64,000 bases of DNA from Kineobactrum salinum (GTDB taxonomy: Bacteria; Pseudomonadota; Gammaproteobacteria; Pseudomonadales; Halieaceae). The notes under the pieces are model-generated. The model searched no databases. It was not told the DNA's origin and saw only the letters and a program-made list of their open reading frames with translations. The translations under genes and the position numbers were made by a program. This document shows, piece by piece, positions 51,053-59,606 of the stretch. Location: contig NZ_CP048711.1 of the NCBI RefSeq assembly GCF_010669285.1, positions 4,092,001-4,156,000 on the forward strand, in the 5' to 3' direction. Positions within the stretch are counted from its first letter, which is position 1, and each line of letters begins with the position of its first letter.

Positions 51053-51687
51053 ATGAAAAAAATAGCGTCAGCGGCAGTGCTGGCGGCCTTTGCCGCCAGT
51101 TCCAGCCAGGCCAGCTTCTTCAAGGATCTGGTGGACTCCGTACAGAAAACCGCGGAAGACACCGCCAGGCAGGTGGTGATCGATACCACCGCCCAGATGG
51201 TGCGCGACATGATCATCGGCTACACCACGGTGCAGACCAAGACCGACAAGGAAGTGGCCGATGAGTACGCCCGCGACAACGACGGCAATTTGCCGGTGAA
51301 CACCCGGTTGTCTTCCTACCGCACGGAAATCCAGCCGGGTACTGCGGTCAGCCCGGGTACCGAGGTGCGGGTGAAATCCTGGATCGAGGTGATACCGGGT
51401 ACCAGCGGCGACAGGGCCCGCATCGAAGAGCGCCTGACTATCTGGGACAACGATGACAACACCATTGCCCTGAAAAGCATGACCAAGCAGGCTGGCAAGA
51501 AATCGGGCAAGGGCGGCGCCTTCAATGGTGAATTCAGTTTCACGCTGCCCGAAGGCCTGCCCCAGGGGTATATCCGATCAGCACGGACCTGATGCTCAAT
51601 GGCGAGCAGGTTGGCGACCAGAAGCACGGCCTGCAACTGGTTCTGTGGCTGGACGGCCAGGGCGGGGCGTTACTGGTCCGTCGGTAG
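51053..51687 (+). CDS. Exported protein of unknown function, frameshifted near C-terminus
   Basis: About 211 residues. A signal peptide (MKKIASAAVLAAFAASSSQAS) is followed by an amphipathic segment and a beta-rich domain (VNTRLSSYRTEIQPGTAVSPGTEVRVKSWIEVIPG, FNGEFSFTLPEGLPQG). The frame breaks at the GGGG run 51565-51568. Adding one G gives PQGVYPISTDLMLNGEQVGD and a further 30 or so residues to TAG 51685-51687. It is 50 bp after the kinase gene on the same strand and probably co-transcribed; GGGGGAG precedes the ATG. No family recognised. Periplasmic partner of the kinase is possible but only from position. Confidence 0.72.
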
Positions 51688-51695
51688 GGCGCCCG

Positions 51696-52529
51696 CTAGC
51701 GCGCCCCGGGCAGCGCGAAGCGCTGGCGCAGAAAGCGCGCGATGCCATCCTCGTCGTGATGGCCGATCACGGCGCTGGCCGCCGCCTTGATCTCGTTCCT
51801 GGCATTCTCGGGGGCGTAGCACTCATCGGCCAGCTCGAACATGCTCAGGTCATTGTCGCTGTCACCAAAACACAGAACCTTGCTCACGCCCAGCTGTTCC
51901 CGCAGCAGGGTTACGGCGCTGCCCTTGCTGGCGTCGCTGTGGTGGATGTCTATCCACTTCAGCTGGGCGCCTTCCAGGGCGGTGCCGCTGTAGGCCACCA
52001 GTCCCTGTTCTGGAGCCACCTTCAGCGCAATTGCATCGATAAGCTCCGCCGGCCCCAGCGCACTGATATTGGCGATATCCATGTCGGCGGGCATCTGCTC
52101 TGCCGGCAGCACCGCCAGGTCGGCGCGGGTGCCGAATTCTCCAGCCAGCCGCCGCTCCACATCACTGCGTAGCGGGGTATGGTAGATCGCATGCTGGCCA
52201 TCGGGGCCCAGCGCGAAAATAAACGGCGTCAGTTGCTGCGCCATCACGGCCTCCAGCACATGCTGGATCTCGGTCTGGGTGAGAAAACGGGTGTGGCTGT
52301 AACTGGTCGCCTGCGGGCACCAGATCATTACTCCGTTCTTGTATATCTGGGGCAACTGGAAGCCGTGCCCGTGCAGGATGTCACGCGCCGCATGCAGGGT
52401 GCGGCCGGTGGCGACAGTATAGGCGATGCCCCGTTGTGCCAGCAGTCGCAGCGTGTCACGGGTATAGGGGCTGATCCGCGAGCCGCTGTCGAGCAGGGTG
52501 CCGTCGAGGTCAAAAACTACCAGTTCCAA
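51696..52529 (-). CDS. Cof-type HAD-IIB phosphatase
   Basis: 277 residues from a TTG start with GGAGAG upstream; no nearby ATG. HAD motif I VVFDLDGTLLDS, motif II TVATGRTL, motif III Lys in DASKGSAV and motif IV CFGDSDNDLSMFELA, with a large type IIB cap between II and III. These Mg2+-dependent phosphatases act on sugar phosphates, PLP or flavin intermediates. Convergent with the exported protein gene, only 8 bp apart. Confidence 0.92.
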   Translation of the reverse strand: MELVVFDLDGTLLDSGSRISPYTRDTLRLLAQRGIAYTVATGRTLHAARDILHGHGFQLPQIYKNGVMIWCPQATSYSHTRFLTQTEIQHVLEAVMAQQLTPFIFALGPDGQHAIYHTPLRSDVERRLAGEFGTRADLAVLPAEQMPADMDIANISALGPAELIDAIALKVAPEQGLVAYSGTALEGAQLKWIDIHHSDASKGSAVTLLREQLGVSKVLCFGDSDNDLSMFELADECYAPENARNEIKAAASAVIGHHDEDGIARFLRQRFALPGAR

Positions 52530-52663
52530 GGTCTCTCCAGGGTCTTGCGGGATATACCATGTCAGTGATCAAGGATAACCAGCTGGCTGACCGGGGTCGA
52601 GCGCAGTCACCGGTCGGTTGGCTATAGTTGGCCCGTGCGCAGGCCAGCCAGGGGCCGCGGAAC

Positions 52664-53062
52664 TTACTGGTTACCGACCAATTCCCGCCGCAGACCTTCG
52701 AGCTCGGTCTCACTCCAGTCGGGCCCGGCGGGCAGGTTGCCCCATACCGGTTGCGGCCAGCAGGGGTCATTTTCGTGCCGGCCCACCAGGTGCAGGTGCA
52801 ATTGGGGCACGACGTTGCCCAGTGCGGCGAAGTTGACTTTGGGATAGCCCAGCGACTGCTTGAGATAGACTGCCAGCCGCTGGCACTCGGCCAGCACCTG
52901 CTGCAGCATGGCCGGGGGCAGGTCCAGCAGGTCCTGTTCGGAGCTGTTCGGCACCAGGATCAGCCAGTGCAGTGCGGCATTGCGGGCCAGCAGCAGCGTA
53001 CCACCGGGCGTCTCGCCCAGCAGGTGGCAGTCCGCCAGCAGTTGCGGGTGCAGTTCAGGCAT
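52664..53062 (-). CDS. HIT-family nucleotide hydrolase
   Basis: 132 residues with the histidine triad in a variant form: PQLHLHLVGRHENDPCWP. His-x-His-x-x-x-x-His places the catalytic His in the usual HxHxHxx region. The K-V-N-F-A-A-L-G-N-V-V segment and a Trp-rich C-terminus are typical of the diadenosine-tetraphosphate hydrolase-like HIT branch in gammaproteobacteria. It likely removes AMP or nucleoside monophosphate from small nucleotidyl substrates. Standalone; 235 bp to the divergent amidase gene. Confidence 0.88.
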   Translation of the reverse strand: MPELHPQLLADCHLLGETPGGTLLLARNAALHWLILVPNSSEQDLLDLPPAMLQQVLAECQRLAVYLKQSLGYPKVNFAALGNVVPQLHLHLVGRHENDPCWPQPVWGNLPAGPDWSETELEGLRRELVGNQ

Positions 53063-53297
53063 TGGACAGTTGTCCGGCGCAGGCGGTTGCCTGGTATTGT
53101 AGAGAGTGTTGACGGAATCTGTACACGCTGAGCTCCGCTGCTGTGGGTGTGATTGGCCGCACAGTTTAGCGGTTGGCGCCGGTCCGCGGAACCCGCTTGT
53201 GAGGTTGCGGTTGACAGCGTTGACCGGGCGTCAGTAGTGTGCGAAAACACTCCCGAAGGCCGCGTTGGCCAGGGGCGTCCAGACGGGAGAGCAATGC

Positions 53298-54716
53298 ATG
53301 AGCCAGGAAATCCTCCAGTTAACCGCGACCGAATTGTTGCGGAAATATAGCCAGGCGAAGCTGTCGCCGGTGGAGGTGACCCGGGCGCTGTTCCAGCAGT
53401 TGCAGCGACTCAACGGTGAGCTGAATGCATTCTGCCTGGTGGACGAAGATACCACGCTGCGCTATGCCCAGGAGTCCGAGCAGCGCTATCACAGCAAGCA
53501 GACCAGGGGCTGGGTGGACGGCGTGCCCGTGGCAATCAAGGACCTGTTCCTGACTCCGATGTGGCCCACTCTCAGGGGCTCGAAAACCGTGGACGGCGCC
53601 AGCACCCTGGGCAAGTCGGCGCCGGCCGTGGCCGCGCTGGACCGGCACGGTTATATTCCGCTGGGCAAGACGACGACGCCCGAGTATGGCTGGAAAGGCG
53701 TTACCGACAGCCCGCTGCAGGGTGCTACCTGTAATCCCTGGAACCAGGAGCGTACCGCTGGTGGTTCCAGCGGTGGCTCGGCGGCAGCGCTGGCGGCGGG
53801 CATGGCGCCGGTGGCGCTGGGCACTGATGCCGGTGGCTCCATCCGGATTCCGGCGGCCTTTTGCGGCGTGGTCGGCTTCAAGCCGTCGCTGGGCGAGGTA
53901 CCGCACTGGCCTCCCAGCCCATTTGGCAGCCTCGCCCACGCTGGGCCGATGGCCCGCAGTGTGGAGGATTGCGCGCTGCTGATGAACGTGCTGAGCGAGC
54001 CGGACCACCGCGACGTGAGCGCAGTACCTCGCCGCAAGATCGATTACCTGGCCGCGCTGGGCGATGGCGTCAAGGGCATGAAGATCGCGTTCAGCGCCAA
54101 TTTGGGTCATGTGGACGTGTTGCCGGAAGTCGAGCAGGCTCTGGCCGGGGTGGCACGTGCGCTGGGTGAGCTGGGTGCGTCGGTGGTGGAGGTGGACCCC
54201 AGCTTCAGCGATCCACTGGGAGCCTTCGGACACCTGTTCTACAGCGGTGCGGCCAATGCCATACGTGACCTGGGCGAGAAGAAGCGGGAGCTGATGGATC
54301 CGCAACTGGTTGCGGTGGCCCGCAAGGCGGCGCGCCTGTCGATGCTGGAATACCTGGCGGCCAACAATGAGCGCACCGCACTGGGCGAACGCATGGCACA
54401 ATTCCACCAGAAATATGACCTGCTGCTGACGCCGACGCTGCCGTTTACCGCATTCGGCATCAATCGGGAAGTTCCCGAGGACTGGCCCAGTACCCGCTGG
54501 CCGACCTGGACGCCCTTTACCTACCCGTTCAACATGACGGGACAGCCCGCGCTGTCGGTACCCTGCGGTTTTTGCTCGGAGGGTTTGCCAATAGGCATGC
54601 AGCTGGTCGGGGCGAGATTCAATGACAGCACGGTGCTGCGGGCAGGGCATGCTTACCAGCAATTGATGCCCACGGCCCAATGGCGGCCGCCCTGTTTTGC
54701 CGACCCACAGGAGTAG
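53298..54716 (+). CDS. Amidase-signature-family amidase
   Basis: 472 residues from ATG 53298, after GGGAGAG. The Ser-cisSer-Lys triad is complete: Lys about 81 in GVPVAIKDLF, Ser about 158 in AGGSSGGSAAALAAG, nucleophile Ser about 181 in GTDAGGSIRIPAAFCG. Members hydrolyse carboxamides, aryl-acylamides or peptide amides. The stop is 3 bp before the aminotransferase gene, so the two are co-translated. This suggests removal of an amide group and then transamination of the product, or parallel steps on one substrate. That coupling is inferred. Confidence 0.92.
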   Translation: MSQEILQLTATELLRKYSQAKLSPVEVTRALFQQLQRLNGELNAFCLVDEDTTLRYAQESEQRYHSKQTRGWVDGVPVAIKDLFLTPMWPTLRGSKTVDGASTLGKSAPAVAALDRHGYIPLGKTTTPEYGWKGVTDSPLQGATCNPWNQERTAGGSSGGSAAALAAGMAPVALGTDAGGSIRIPAAFCGVVGFKPSLGEVPHWPPSPFGSLAHAGPMARSVEDCALLMNVLSEPDHRDVSAVPRRKIDYLAALGDGVKGMKIAFSANLGHVDVLPEVEQALAGVARALGELGASVVEVDPSFSDPLGAFGHLFYSGAANAIRDLGEKKRELMDPQLVAVARKAARLSMLEYLAANNERTALGERMAQFHQKYDLLLTPTLPFTAFGINREVPEDWPSTRWPTWTPFTYPFNMTGQPALSVPCGFCSEGLPIGMQLVGARFNDSTVLRAGHAYQQLMPTAQWRPPCFADPQE

Positions 54717-54719
54717 CTG

Positions 54720-55919
54720 ATGGCTGATCTCGATATCGATTTCTACGAGTCGGAAGACCCGATCTGGAACCCGGCATTGCTGGCAATTCCGATGCCCGGC
54801 ATCCGCAAGATGGTGAACCTGGCCTCGACCATGAACGACGTGATCCACCTCTCCATCGGCCAGCCGGATCTGCCGGCGCCCACCCATGTGGTCGAGGCAA
54901 CCGTCGACGCGCTGCGGGCCGGACAGACCGGCTACACCATGGACGCGGGTCTGCCCGAACTGCTGGAGGAACTGGCGGCTTACTATGGCAATCGTTACCA
55001 GCGCAGTCTGTTGCCGGAAAACATTCTGGTGACGACGGGGGCCACCGAGGCTATTTACCTGGCGCTGACCTCCACCTCCGCGCCCGGGCGGGAGTTCATC
55101 GTGCCGGATCCCTGCTTCATGCTCTACGCCCCGCTGATCCGCATGAACGGCGGAAGCGTCAAGAGCATTCCGACGCGGGCCGAGTTCAATCACCAGCTGG
55201 ATCCCCAGGAGGTGATTGATGCGATGGACCAGAACACCTGCGCGGTAGTACTCAACTCGCCCAGCAATCCGACCGGCACCGTCTACCCGCGCGAAACGAT
55301 AGAGGCCATTGTCGAAGAGGCGGCCTACCGTGGTATCTACGTGATCAGCGATGAGGTCTACGACCACCTTATCTATGACGACAAGACCTACCCCAGTGTG
55401 CTGTCCTGCTGCTCCGACCTGGACCATGTGATGGTGATCAGCAGTTTTTCCAAAACCTTCAGCATGGCCGGCATGCGGGTGGGCTGGCTGATTGCCAGCC
55501 AGGGTGCCATCAAGAAACTGCGCCGCTACCACATGTTTACCACCACGGTGGCAAATACACCCTGTCAGTGGGCCGGCGTCGCCGCGCTGAAGGGCGAACG
55601 TACCTTTGTCGACGGTATGCTGGAGGAGTACACCCGGCGCCGCAACCGGCTGGTGGAACTGGTCGACCAGACACCCTATCTGTCAGGTTACAAGCCCGAT
55701 GGGGCCTTTTACATGTTTCCGGCGCTGCCCGAGGGCATCAATGGCAATAACGTGGCGCTGCGTCTGCTGAAGGAGACCGGTGTCTGCACCATTTCCGGGC
55801 AGACCTTTGGCGACAGTTGCGGCAGTGCCCTGCGCATCAGTTATTCCACGTCCATAGACCGGATTGAAGCCGCCTTCGAGCGCATCATCCCGTGGATGGC
55901 GAAACAGGACTTTGCCTGA
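54720..55919 (+). CDS. Class I/II PLP-dependent aminotransferase
   Basis: 399 residues, AGGAG before the ATG. Fold-type I motifs: LSIGQPDLPAPTHVVEA, GYTMDAGLPELLEEL, TTGATEAIYLAL, NSPSNPTGTVYP, VISDEVYDHLIYDD and SSFSKTFSMAGMRVGW with PLP Lys at about 245. It is close to the aspartate/aromatic aminotransferase-like group (subgroup I gamma). It follows the amidase gene by 3 bp, so co-translation is expected. Substrate cannot be set from sequence. Confidence 0.92.
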   Translation: MADLDIDFYESEDPIWNPALLAIPMPGIRKMVNLASTMNDVIHLSIGQPDLPAPTHVVEATVDALRAGQTGYTMDAGLPELLEELAAYYGNRYQRSLLPENILVTTGATEAIYLALTSTSAPGREFIVPDPCFMLYAPLIRMNGGSVKSIPTRAEFNHQLDPQEVIDAMDQNTCAVVLNSPSNPTGTVYPRETIEAIVEEAAYRGIYVISDEVYDHLIYDDKTYPSVLSCCSDLDHVMVISSFSKTFSMAGMRVGWLIASQGAIKKLRRYHMFTTTVANTPCQWAGVAALKGERTFVDGMLEEYTRRRNRLVELVDQTPYLSGYKPDGAFYMFPALPEGINGNNVALRLLKETGVCTISGQTFGDSCGSALRISYSTSIDRIEAAFERIIPWMAKQDFA

Positions 55920-56169
55920 GTCTGCGGTGCAGCCAGGCTCGCGGCAGGGGTTGCCCCGCTGCAATTGGCAAAGTGTAGTGCGCGGCCGGTGACGGGGTTC
56001 CTCCCGCGGGATCAGCGTCGATCACAGTTGAAATTACGGCAGCTTTACTCGCTCCCATTTGCTGTGTAGTCTTTGGTTGACCCCACGCGCTTGATCGGTG
56101 GCGCATGGGTAGTGCGGTGGAAGCCGTCATTGATACAAATAGACAACAGGTTTGCACAGGGGATTTGAT

Positions 56170-56487
56170 ATGAAGGCTCAACAATTGGCCGGCGCCGTTC
56201 TGGCGGGACTTCTGGTATTCGGCGTTACCGCTTGCAGCAAGGACGATGCAGAAGAGGCGGGCGAGAATGTGTCCGAAATGACAGAAGATGCGATGGAAGC
56301 CACGGGCGATGCGGTGGACGATATCGGTGATGCCATCGAGGACGGTGCCCATGACACCAGGCAGTGGGGCGAGGATGTAATGCACGACGCCGAGCAGGCG
56401 GGCGAGGATGCAATGCATGAAGCCGAGCAGGCCCGTGAAGATGCAGAGCATGAAGCCGAGCAGGCGGCTGACGACCTCGAAGACTGA
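56170..56487 (+). CDS. Acidic repeat lipoprotein
   Basis: 105 residues from ATG 56170. A lipoprotein signal with lipobox GVTAC (Cys about 22) is followed by Ser-Lys-Asp-Asp, compatible with either membrane. The mature chain is very acidic and helical, with three consecutive 11-residue repeats: GEDVMHDAEQA, GEDAMHEAEQA, REDAEHEAEQA. The 11-residue period fits an amphipathic helix like those of LEA or apolipoprotein-like proteins. No family recognised beyond that. Monocistronic, convergent with the CBS-domain gene. Confidence 0.72.
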   Translation: MKAQQLAGAVLAGLLVFGVTACSKDDAEEAGENVSEMTEDAMEATGDAVDDIGDAIEDGAHDTRQWGEDVMHDAEQAGEDAMHEAEQAREDAEHEAEQAADDLED

Positions 56488-56618
56488 GCAACGGAATTGG
56501 CCGGGGGGAGGGGCGTTGCGACGCTCCAGGCCCTCGACGCCCGCCGCTTATTCGAACAGGTATTTGGCGTTATCCGGAGCTGATTGATACGCAACATCCT
56601 GCGGCAGGATGACGCCGT

Positions 56619-57695
56619 TCACGGAACACCATTGCCGTCGGGGCTTTTTTTGCCGGCTTCCACGCCCAGACGCTTGTTGCGCCGCTGGCCCAGACGTCGC
56701 GCGAGGCGCTGCAGATCAGCGGTGCGGTCTACCTCGTCGACGATTTCCCGTCCCACCAGGGTTTCAAAGATATCTTCCAGGGTGATGACGCCGTCGACGC
56801 CGCCGTATTCGTCCACCACCAGCATGAGATGTGCTCCCCGCTCCAGGATGACCTCGAAGGCCCGCAGCAGGTCGATGGCGCCTACCAGCGCGGGCAATTC
56901 GCGCCGGTAGTGGGACAGGGGCTTGTCCTGCTCCTCGCGGGCCTTGGCCAGGATCAATTCGCCGCGCAGCACGAAGCCGGTCACATCGTCCTGGTTGTCG
57001 CCGTAGATCGGTATCCGGGAAAACGGCGCATCGCCGTGTTTTTCAAAATAGTCAGCGACCTGCATGTCCTGCGGCAGGGTGAACAGCACCGGCCGCGGTG
57101 TCATCACGTCCTTGACGGTTTTCTCCCTCAGGCCAAGCAGATTCTGCAGAATACGGGTTTCGTGGTTGCCCAGTTCGCCTTCCATCTCGCCCACTTCCGC
57201 CATCACCGCAAATTCCGCCCGGCTCAGTCCCCGCAGGGGTTGGCCCCGGGTTATCAGGCGGGTCATCCAGTTGGACATCACGACGAAGGGATACAGCAGA
57301 ATGATCATGCCGTGCAGGATGTGCGCGATCATCGGCGCCAGTTGGCGCCAGTAGAAAGCCCCCAGCGTTTTAGGGATGATCTCCGAGAACACCAGGATCA
57401 GCAGTGTCAAAATGGCGGAGAACACCCCCAGCATGCTGCTGCCGAATACTATTGCGGCCTGGGCCCCGGCCACGGTGGCTCCGGCGGTGTGGGCGATGGT
57501 ATTGAGGGTCAGGATGGCCGAAAGCGGCCGGTCCACATCCTGCTTGAGCGCCCGCAAGCGGCGGCCGGACGAGCGACCCTCCTGTTCCAGCAGTGTGGTG
57601 TAGGCCGTGGTTACGCTGAGCAGCACCGCCTCGGCCACCGAGCAAATGAAGGAAATCCCCAGGGCCAGGCCTATGGCAATCAGCAGTAGTGTCAT
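56619..57695 (-). CDS. CNNM/CorC-type transporter-associated protein (DUF21 plus CBS pair)
   Basis: 358 residues. The N-terminal DUF21 domain has 3-4 membrane helices (LLIAIGLALGISFICSVAEAVLL, AGATVAGAQAAIVFGSS, LLILVFSEIIPKTLGA). Two CBS domains follow (VKDVMTPRPVLFTLPQ, PIYGDNQDDVTGFVLRGELI, LMLVVDEYGGVDGVITLEDIFETLVG). The CorC_HlyC C-terminal domain is absent; the chain ends in a basic tail. Relatives include Mg2+/Na+ exchangers of the CNNM/MpfA type. Frame intact. Confidence 0.9.
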   Translation of the reverse strand: MTLLLIAIGLALGISFICSVAEAVLLSVTTAYTTLLEQEGRSSGRRLRALKQDVDRPLSAILTLNTIAHTAGATVAGAQAAIVFGSSMLGVFSAILTLLILVFSEIIPKTLGAFYWRQLAPMIAHILHGMIILLYPFVVMSNWMTRLITRGQPLRGLSRAEFAVMAEVGEMEGELGNHETRILQNLLGLREKTVKDVMTPRPVLFTLPQDMQVADYFEKHGDAPFSRIPIYGDNQDDVTGFVLRGELILAKAREEQDKPLSHYRRELPALVGAIDLLRAFEVILERGAHLMLVVDEYGGVDGVITLEDIFETLVGREIVDEVDRTADLQRLARRLGQRRNKRLGVEAGKKSPDGNGVP

Positions 57696-57812
57696 GCCGG
57701 CATTGTACGCTGCAATGAACTTCTGTGTATATTCAACGGGAAGGACTCCGCAATGGGGTGGAAGTGGGCTACTATGGAAGCCGGGAATCAGGATTTGTTC
57801 AGGGAGAAGTAT

Positions 57813-58238
57813 ATGTCACATTGGTTGAGATGCACGGTGGCGATCGGGTTGGGCACGATGCTGGCGCTGGCTGCCGCAGCCGAGCCGGTCAGTTCCGAAA
57901 CGGGCTGGATGGAACTGGTGAAGGGACACCTGGACAAGAATACCGGTGCGGACGTGCGGGATGTGCAGCCCGGCGAAAAAGAGGGCTTTAAGAAGGTCAC
58001 CCTGGCGATTCCGAAGAAAGTCGTCCAGTCACACGATGGAGAGCTTGAAGAGATCACGGTCATCGGTCAACGCCCCCAATCCATCGACCTGATACCGGAC
58101 TTCAAGGTGCCGGAGTTCGAATACGAGTGGGTCGACGACTACGACAACGATTACTATGGCCTGATCATCCACCTGCGCGATGACGGCAGCCTGCCCCTGC
58201 GGCTGTATCTGGAATCCAGCGCCGGATTCACCCGGTAG
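57813..58238 (+). CDS. Exported protein of unknown function
   Basis: 141 residues from ATG 57813, preceded by GGGAGAAG. Signal peptide (MSHWLRCTVAIGLGTMLALAAAAEP). The mature part includes EEITVIGQRPQSIDLIPDF, resembling a TonB-box-like or plug-flanking segment (E-E-I-T-V-I-G), then acidic FEYEWVDDYDNDYYG. It is far too short to be a receptor. Perhaps a periplasmic or outer-membrane accessory protein. No family recognised. Confidence 0.7.
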   Translation: MSHWLRCTVAIGLGTMLALAAAAEPVSSETGWMELVKGHLDKNTGADVRDVQPGEKEGFKKVTLAIPKKVVQSHDGELEEITVIGQRPQSIDLIPDFKVPEFEYEWVDDYDNDYYGLIIHLRDDGSLPLRLYLESSAGFTR

Positions 58239-58322
58239 CAGAGCGCGCGCCGTCGGTAATTTTCGCGCCCAAGCCCTTGACGACCAAGGAGTTGATACCT
58301 ATAGTAACGCCCCTCAAACAAC

Positions 58323-58399
58323 GCGCCTGTAGCTCAGCTGGATAGAGTACCTGGCTACGAACCAGGCGGTCGCACGTTCGAATCGTGCCAGGCGCGCCA
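58323..58399 (+). tRNA. tRNA-Arg(ACG)
   Basis: 77 nt including an encoded CCA. The acceptor stem GCGCCTG pairs with CAGGCGC, followed by discriminator G and CCA. The D arm AGCTCAGCTGGATAGAGT, anticodon stem CCTGG/CCAGG with loop CTACGAA (anticodon ACG, read as ICG after deamination) and T arm with GTTCGAATC are all complete. A terminator follows at once. Confidence 0.97.
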
Positions 58400-58406
58400 A
58401 ACAACC

Positions 58407-58440
58407 AAAAAGGCCCCGCTCGCAAGAGTGGGGCCTTTTT
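58407..58440 (+). terminator. Rho-independent terminator after tRNA-Arg
   Basis: AAAAAGGCCCC and GGGGCCTTTTT form an 11-bp stem, continued by outer CAACC/GGTTG pairing, with a 12-base interior. It begins 8 bp after the tRNA 3' CCA and is nearly symmetrical, so it could act in both directions. Confidence 0.9.
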
Positions 58441-58597
58441 GGTTGTTCAGTGCTCTGGCCGTGAGAGCGTGCCCCGTTCGACAAAATGTGCCGGCTCTAC
58501 CCCATACACGGGGGGGCCGGATCTCGTTTGAGGTACAAATCGTGCCGACAAAGAATGCGCCCATCGGTAGCGCCTCTCACCACAATCACTCCGAGCT

Positions 58598-58720
58598 ATG
58601 CCCGGTGCGTTTCGTGTCTCAACGCACCCTATGCAGCTATGCCCGGTGCGTTTCGTGCCTCAACGCACCCTATGCAGCTATGCCCGGTGCGTTTCGTGCC
58701 TCAACGCACCCTATGCAGCT
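58598..58720. repeat. Three 41-bp tandem repeats of the inverted-repeat element family
   Basis: Units start ATGCCCGGTGCGTTTCGTG at 58598, 58639 and 58680, period exactly 41. Each holds GGTGCGTT...AACGCACC inverted arms followed by CTATGCAGCT, and the 3' end decays into short CTATGCGG repeats to about 58763. A single related copy, TAGGGTGCGCTGACGAAGG, lies at 58829-58856. They belong to the family seen at 25651-25923. The 58444-59122 stretch shows no convincing gene; ORFs there are translations of the repeats. Confidence 0.9.
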
Positions 58721-59122
58721 ATGCAGCTATGCGGCTATGCGGCATGCGGCTATGCGGCTGTGAGCCTGCGCGAATCCCTGATGGCCACCGGCAGTGGGAT
58801 GGTCCCATGCTATAAGCGCAAAACTCCATAGGGTGCGCTGACGAAGGAAGCGCACCTTCTGGCTCTATCCAATTAGCGCGGCCCGTGAGGGTATATTCGG
58901 GCAGATCCGTGCCCGTGGAAAGCCCTTTTCCTCTCAAGATAATGGAAAAAATGCAATACAGTTGGGCATGGAAAGTACAGGGTCTTGCTGTACAGACTGT
59001 CCCGGAGGGACCTGGAGTATAGATCCTATGTCGGGCATATCTACTTGTGCATACATTGGTGGAGGTTCCTGAGTGTGGTTCCGTTCATAGTGGAGGCAGG
59101 CAACAGGGCTTCTACCTCACTA

Positions 59123-59361
59123 CTACTGGCGAGATGGGGTGAATTTTCTGACATCCAGGCCCTCGATATACCGGAAATCCCGGTAACTGGTGGTGACAAG
59201 CTCCAGATTCGATTGAGTAGCGGTCGCTGCGATCAGGGCATCGCCGGGTCAGGGCATGGGTCTGGGCATGTTGTTAGTTCAAAAGGCGAGTGATGATGCT
59301 GATGTGTTCATTTAATTCCAGAATCCGGATGTTGAATGCCTGCAATATCCTTTCTGCCAAT
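59123..59361 (-). pseudogene. Decayed VapC/PIN-domain toxin remnant
   Basis: The minus strand encodes AERILQAFNIRILELNEHIS then IITRLLN, a frame change, an in-frame TGA (59249-59251), then PGDALIAATATQSNLELVTT and SYRDFRYIEGLDVRKFTPSRQ to TAG at 59123-59125. G-D-A-L-I-A-A-T-A and L-V-T-x-x-x-R-D-F are the C-terminal PIN-toxin motifs. The N-terminal catalytic third and any antitoxin gene are not recognisable. A frameshift plus a stop argue for true decay here. The remaining sequence to 59606 shows nothing I can support. Confidence 0.55.
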
Positions 59362-59606
59362 CGGGCTTTGTTTTTGCCACTTGCCCTGGTTCACTGGATT
59401 CGATGAGCGCAGGACCTGCGCTGGCAGAGCGCCCGGGACACGGAAGAGCCACCTGCTATTTTCAGCCAACAAACCCAGACATATTGGCAGATACCGCTCA
59501 AATACCCTGGATGCACGGGGATTTTTGACCGGTTTTGCTAGAGCGTACTTGTTACCATAACGGCCTTTTGACGAAGCGCAAACGGCGCACGGGGAGCAGG
59601 GCAGTT

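Noticed and set aside
53319-55532. Very long minus-strand open frame opposite the amidase and aminotransferase
   Set aside because: The + strand has complete, motif-bearing enzymes with ribosome-binding sites; the reverse frame is rich in His/Arg/Gly/Gln, the usual shadow composition in high-GC DNA.
58598-58763. Possible CRISPR array or repetitive protein gene
   Set aside because: Period 41 with identical, not unique, intervening sequence; the frames through it only translate the repeat.
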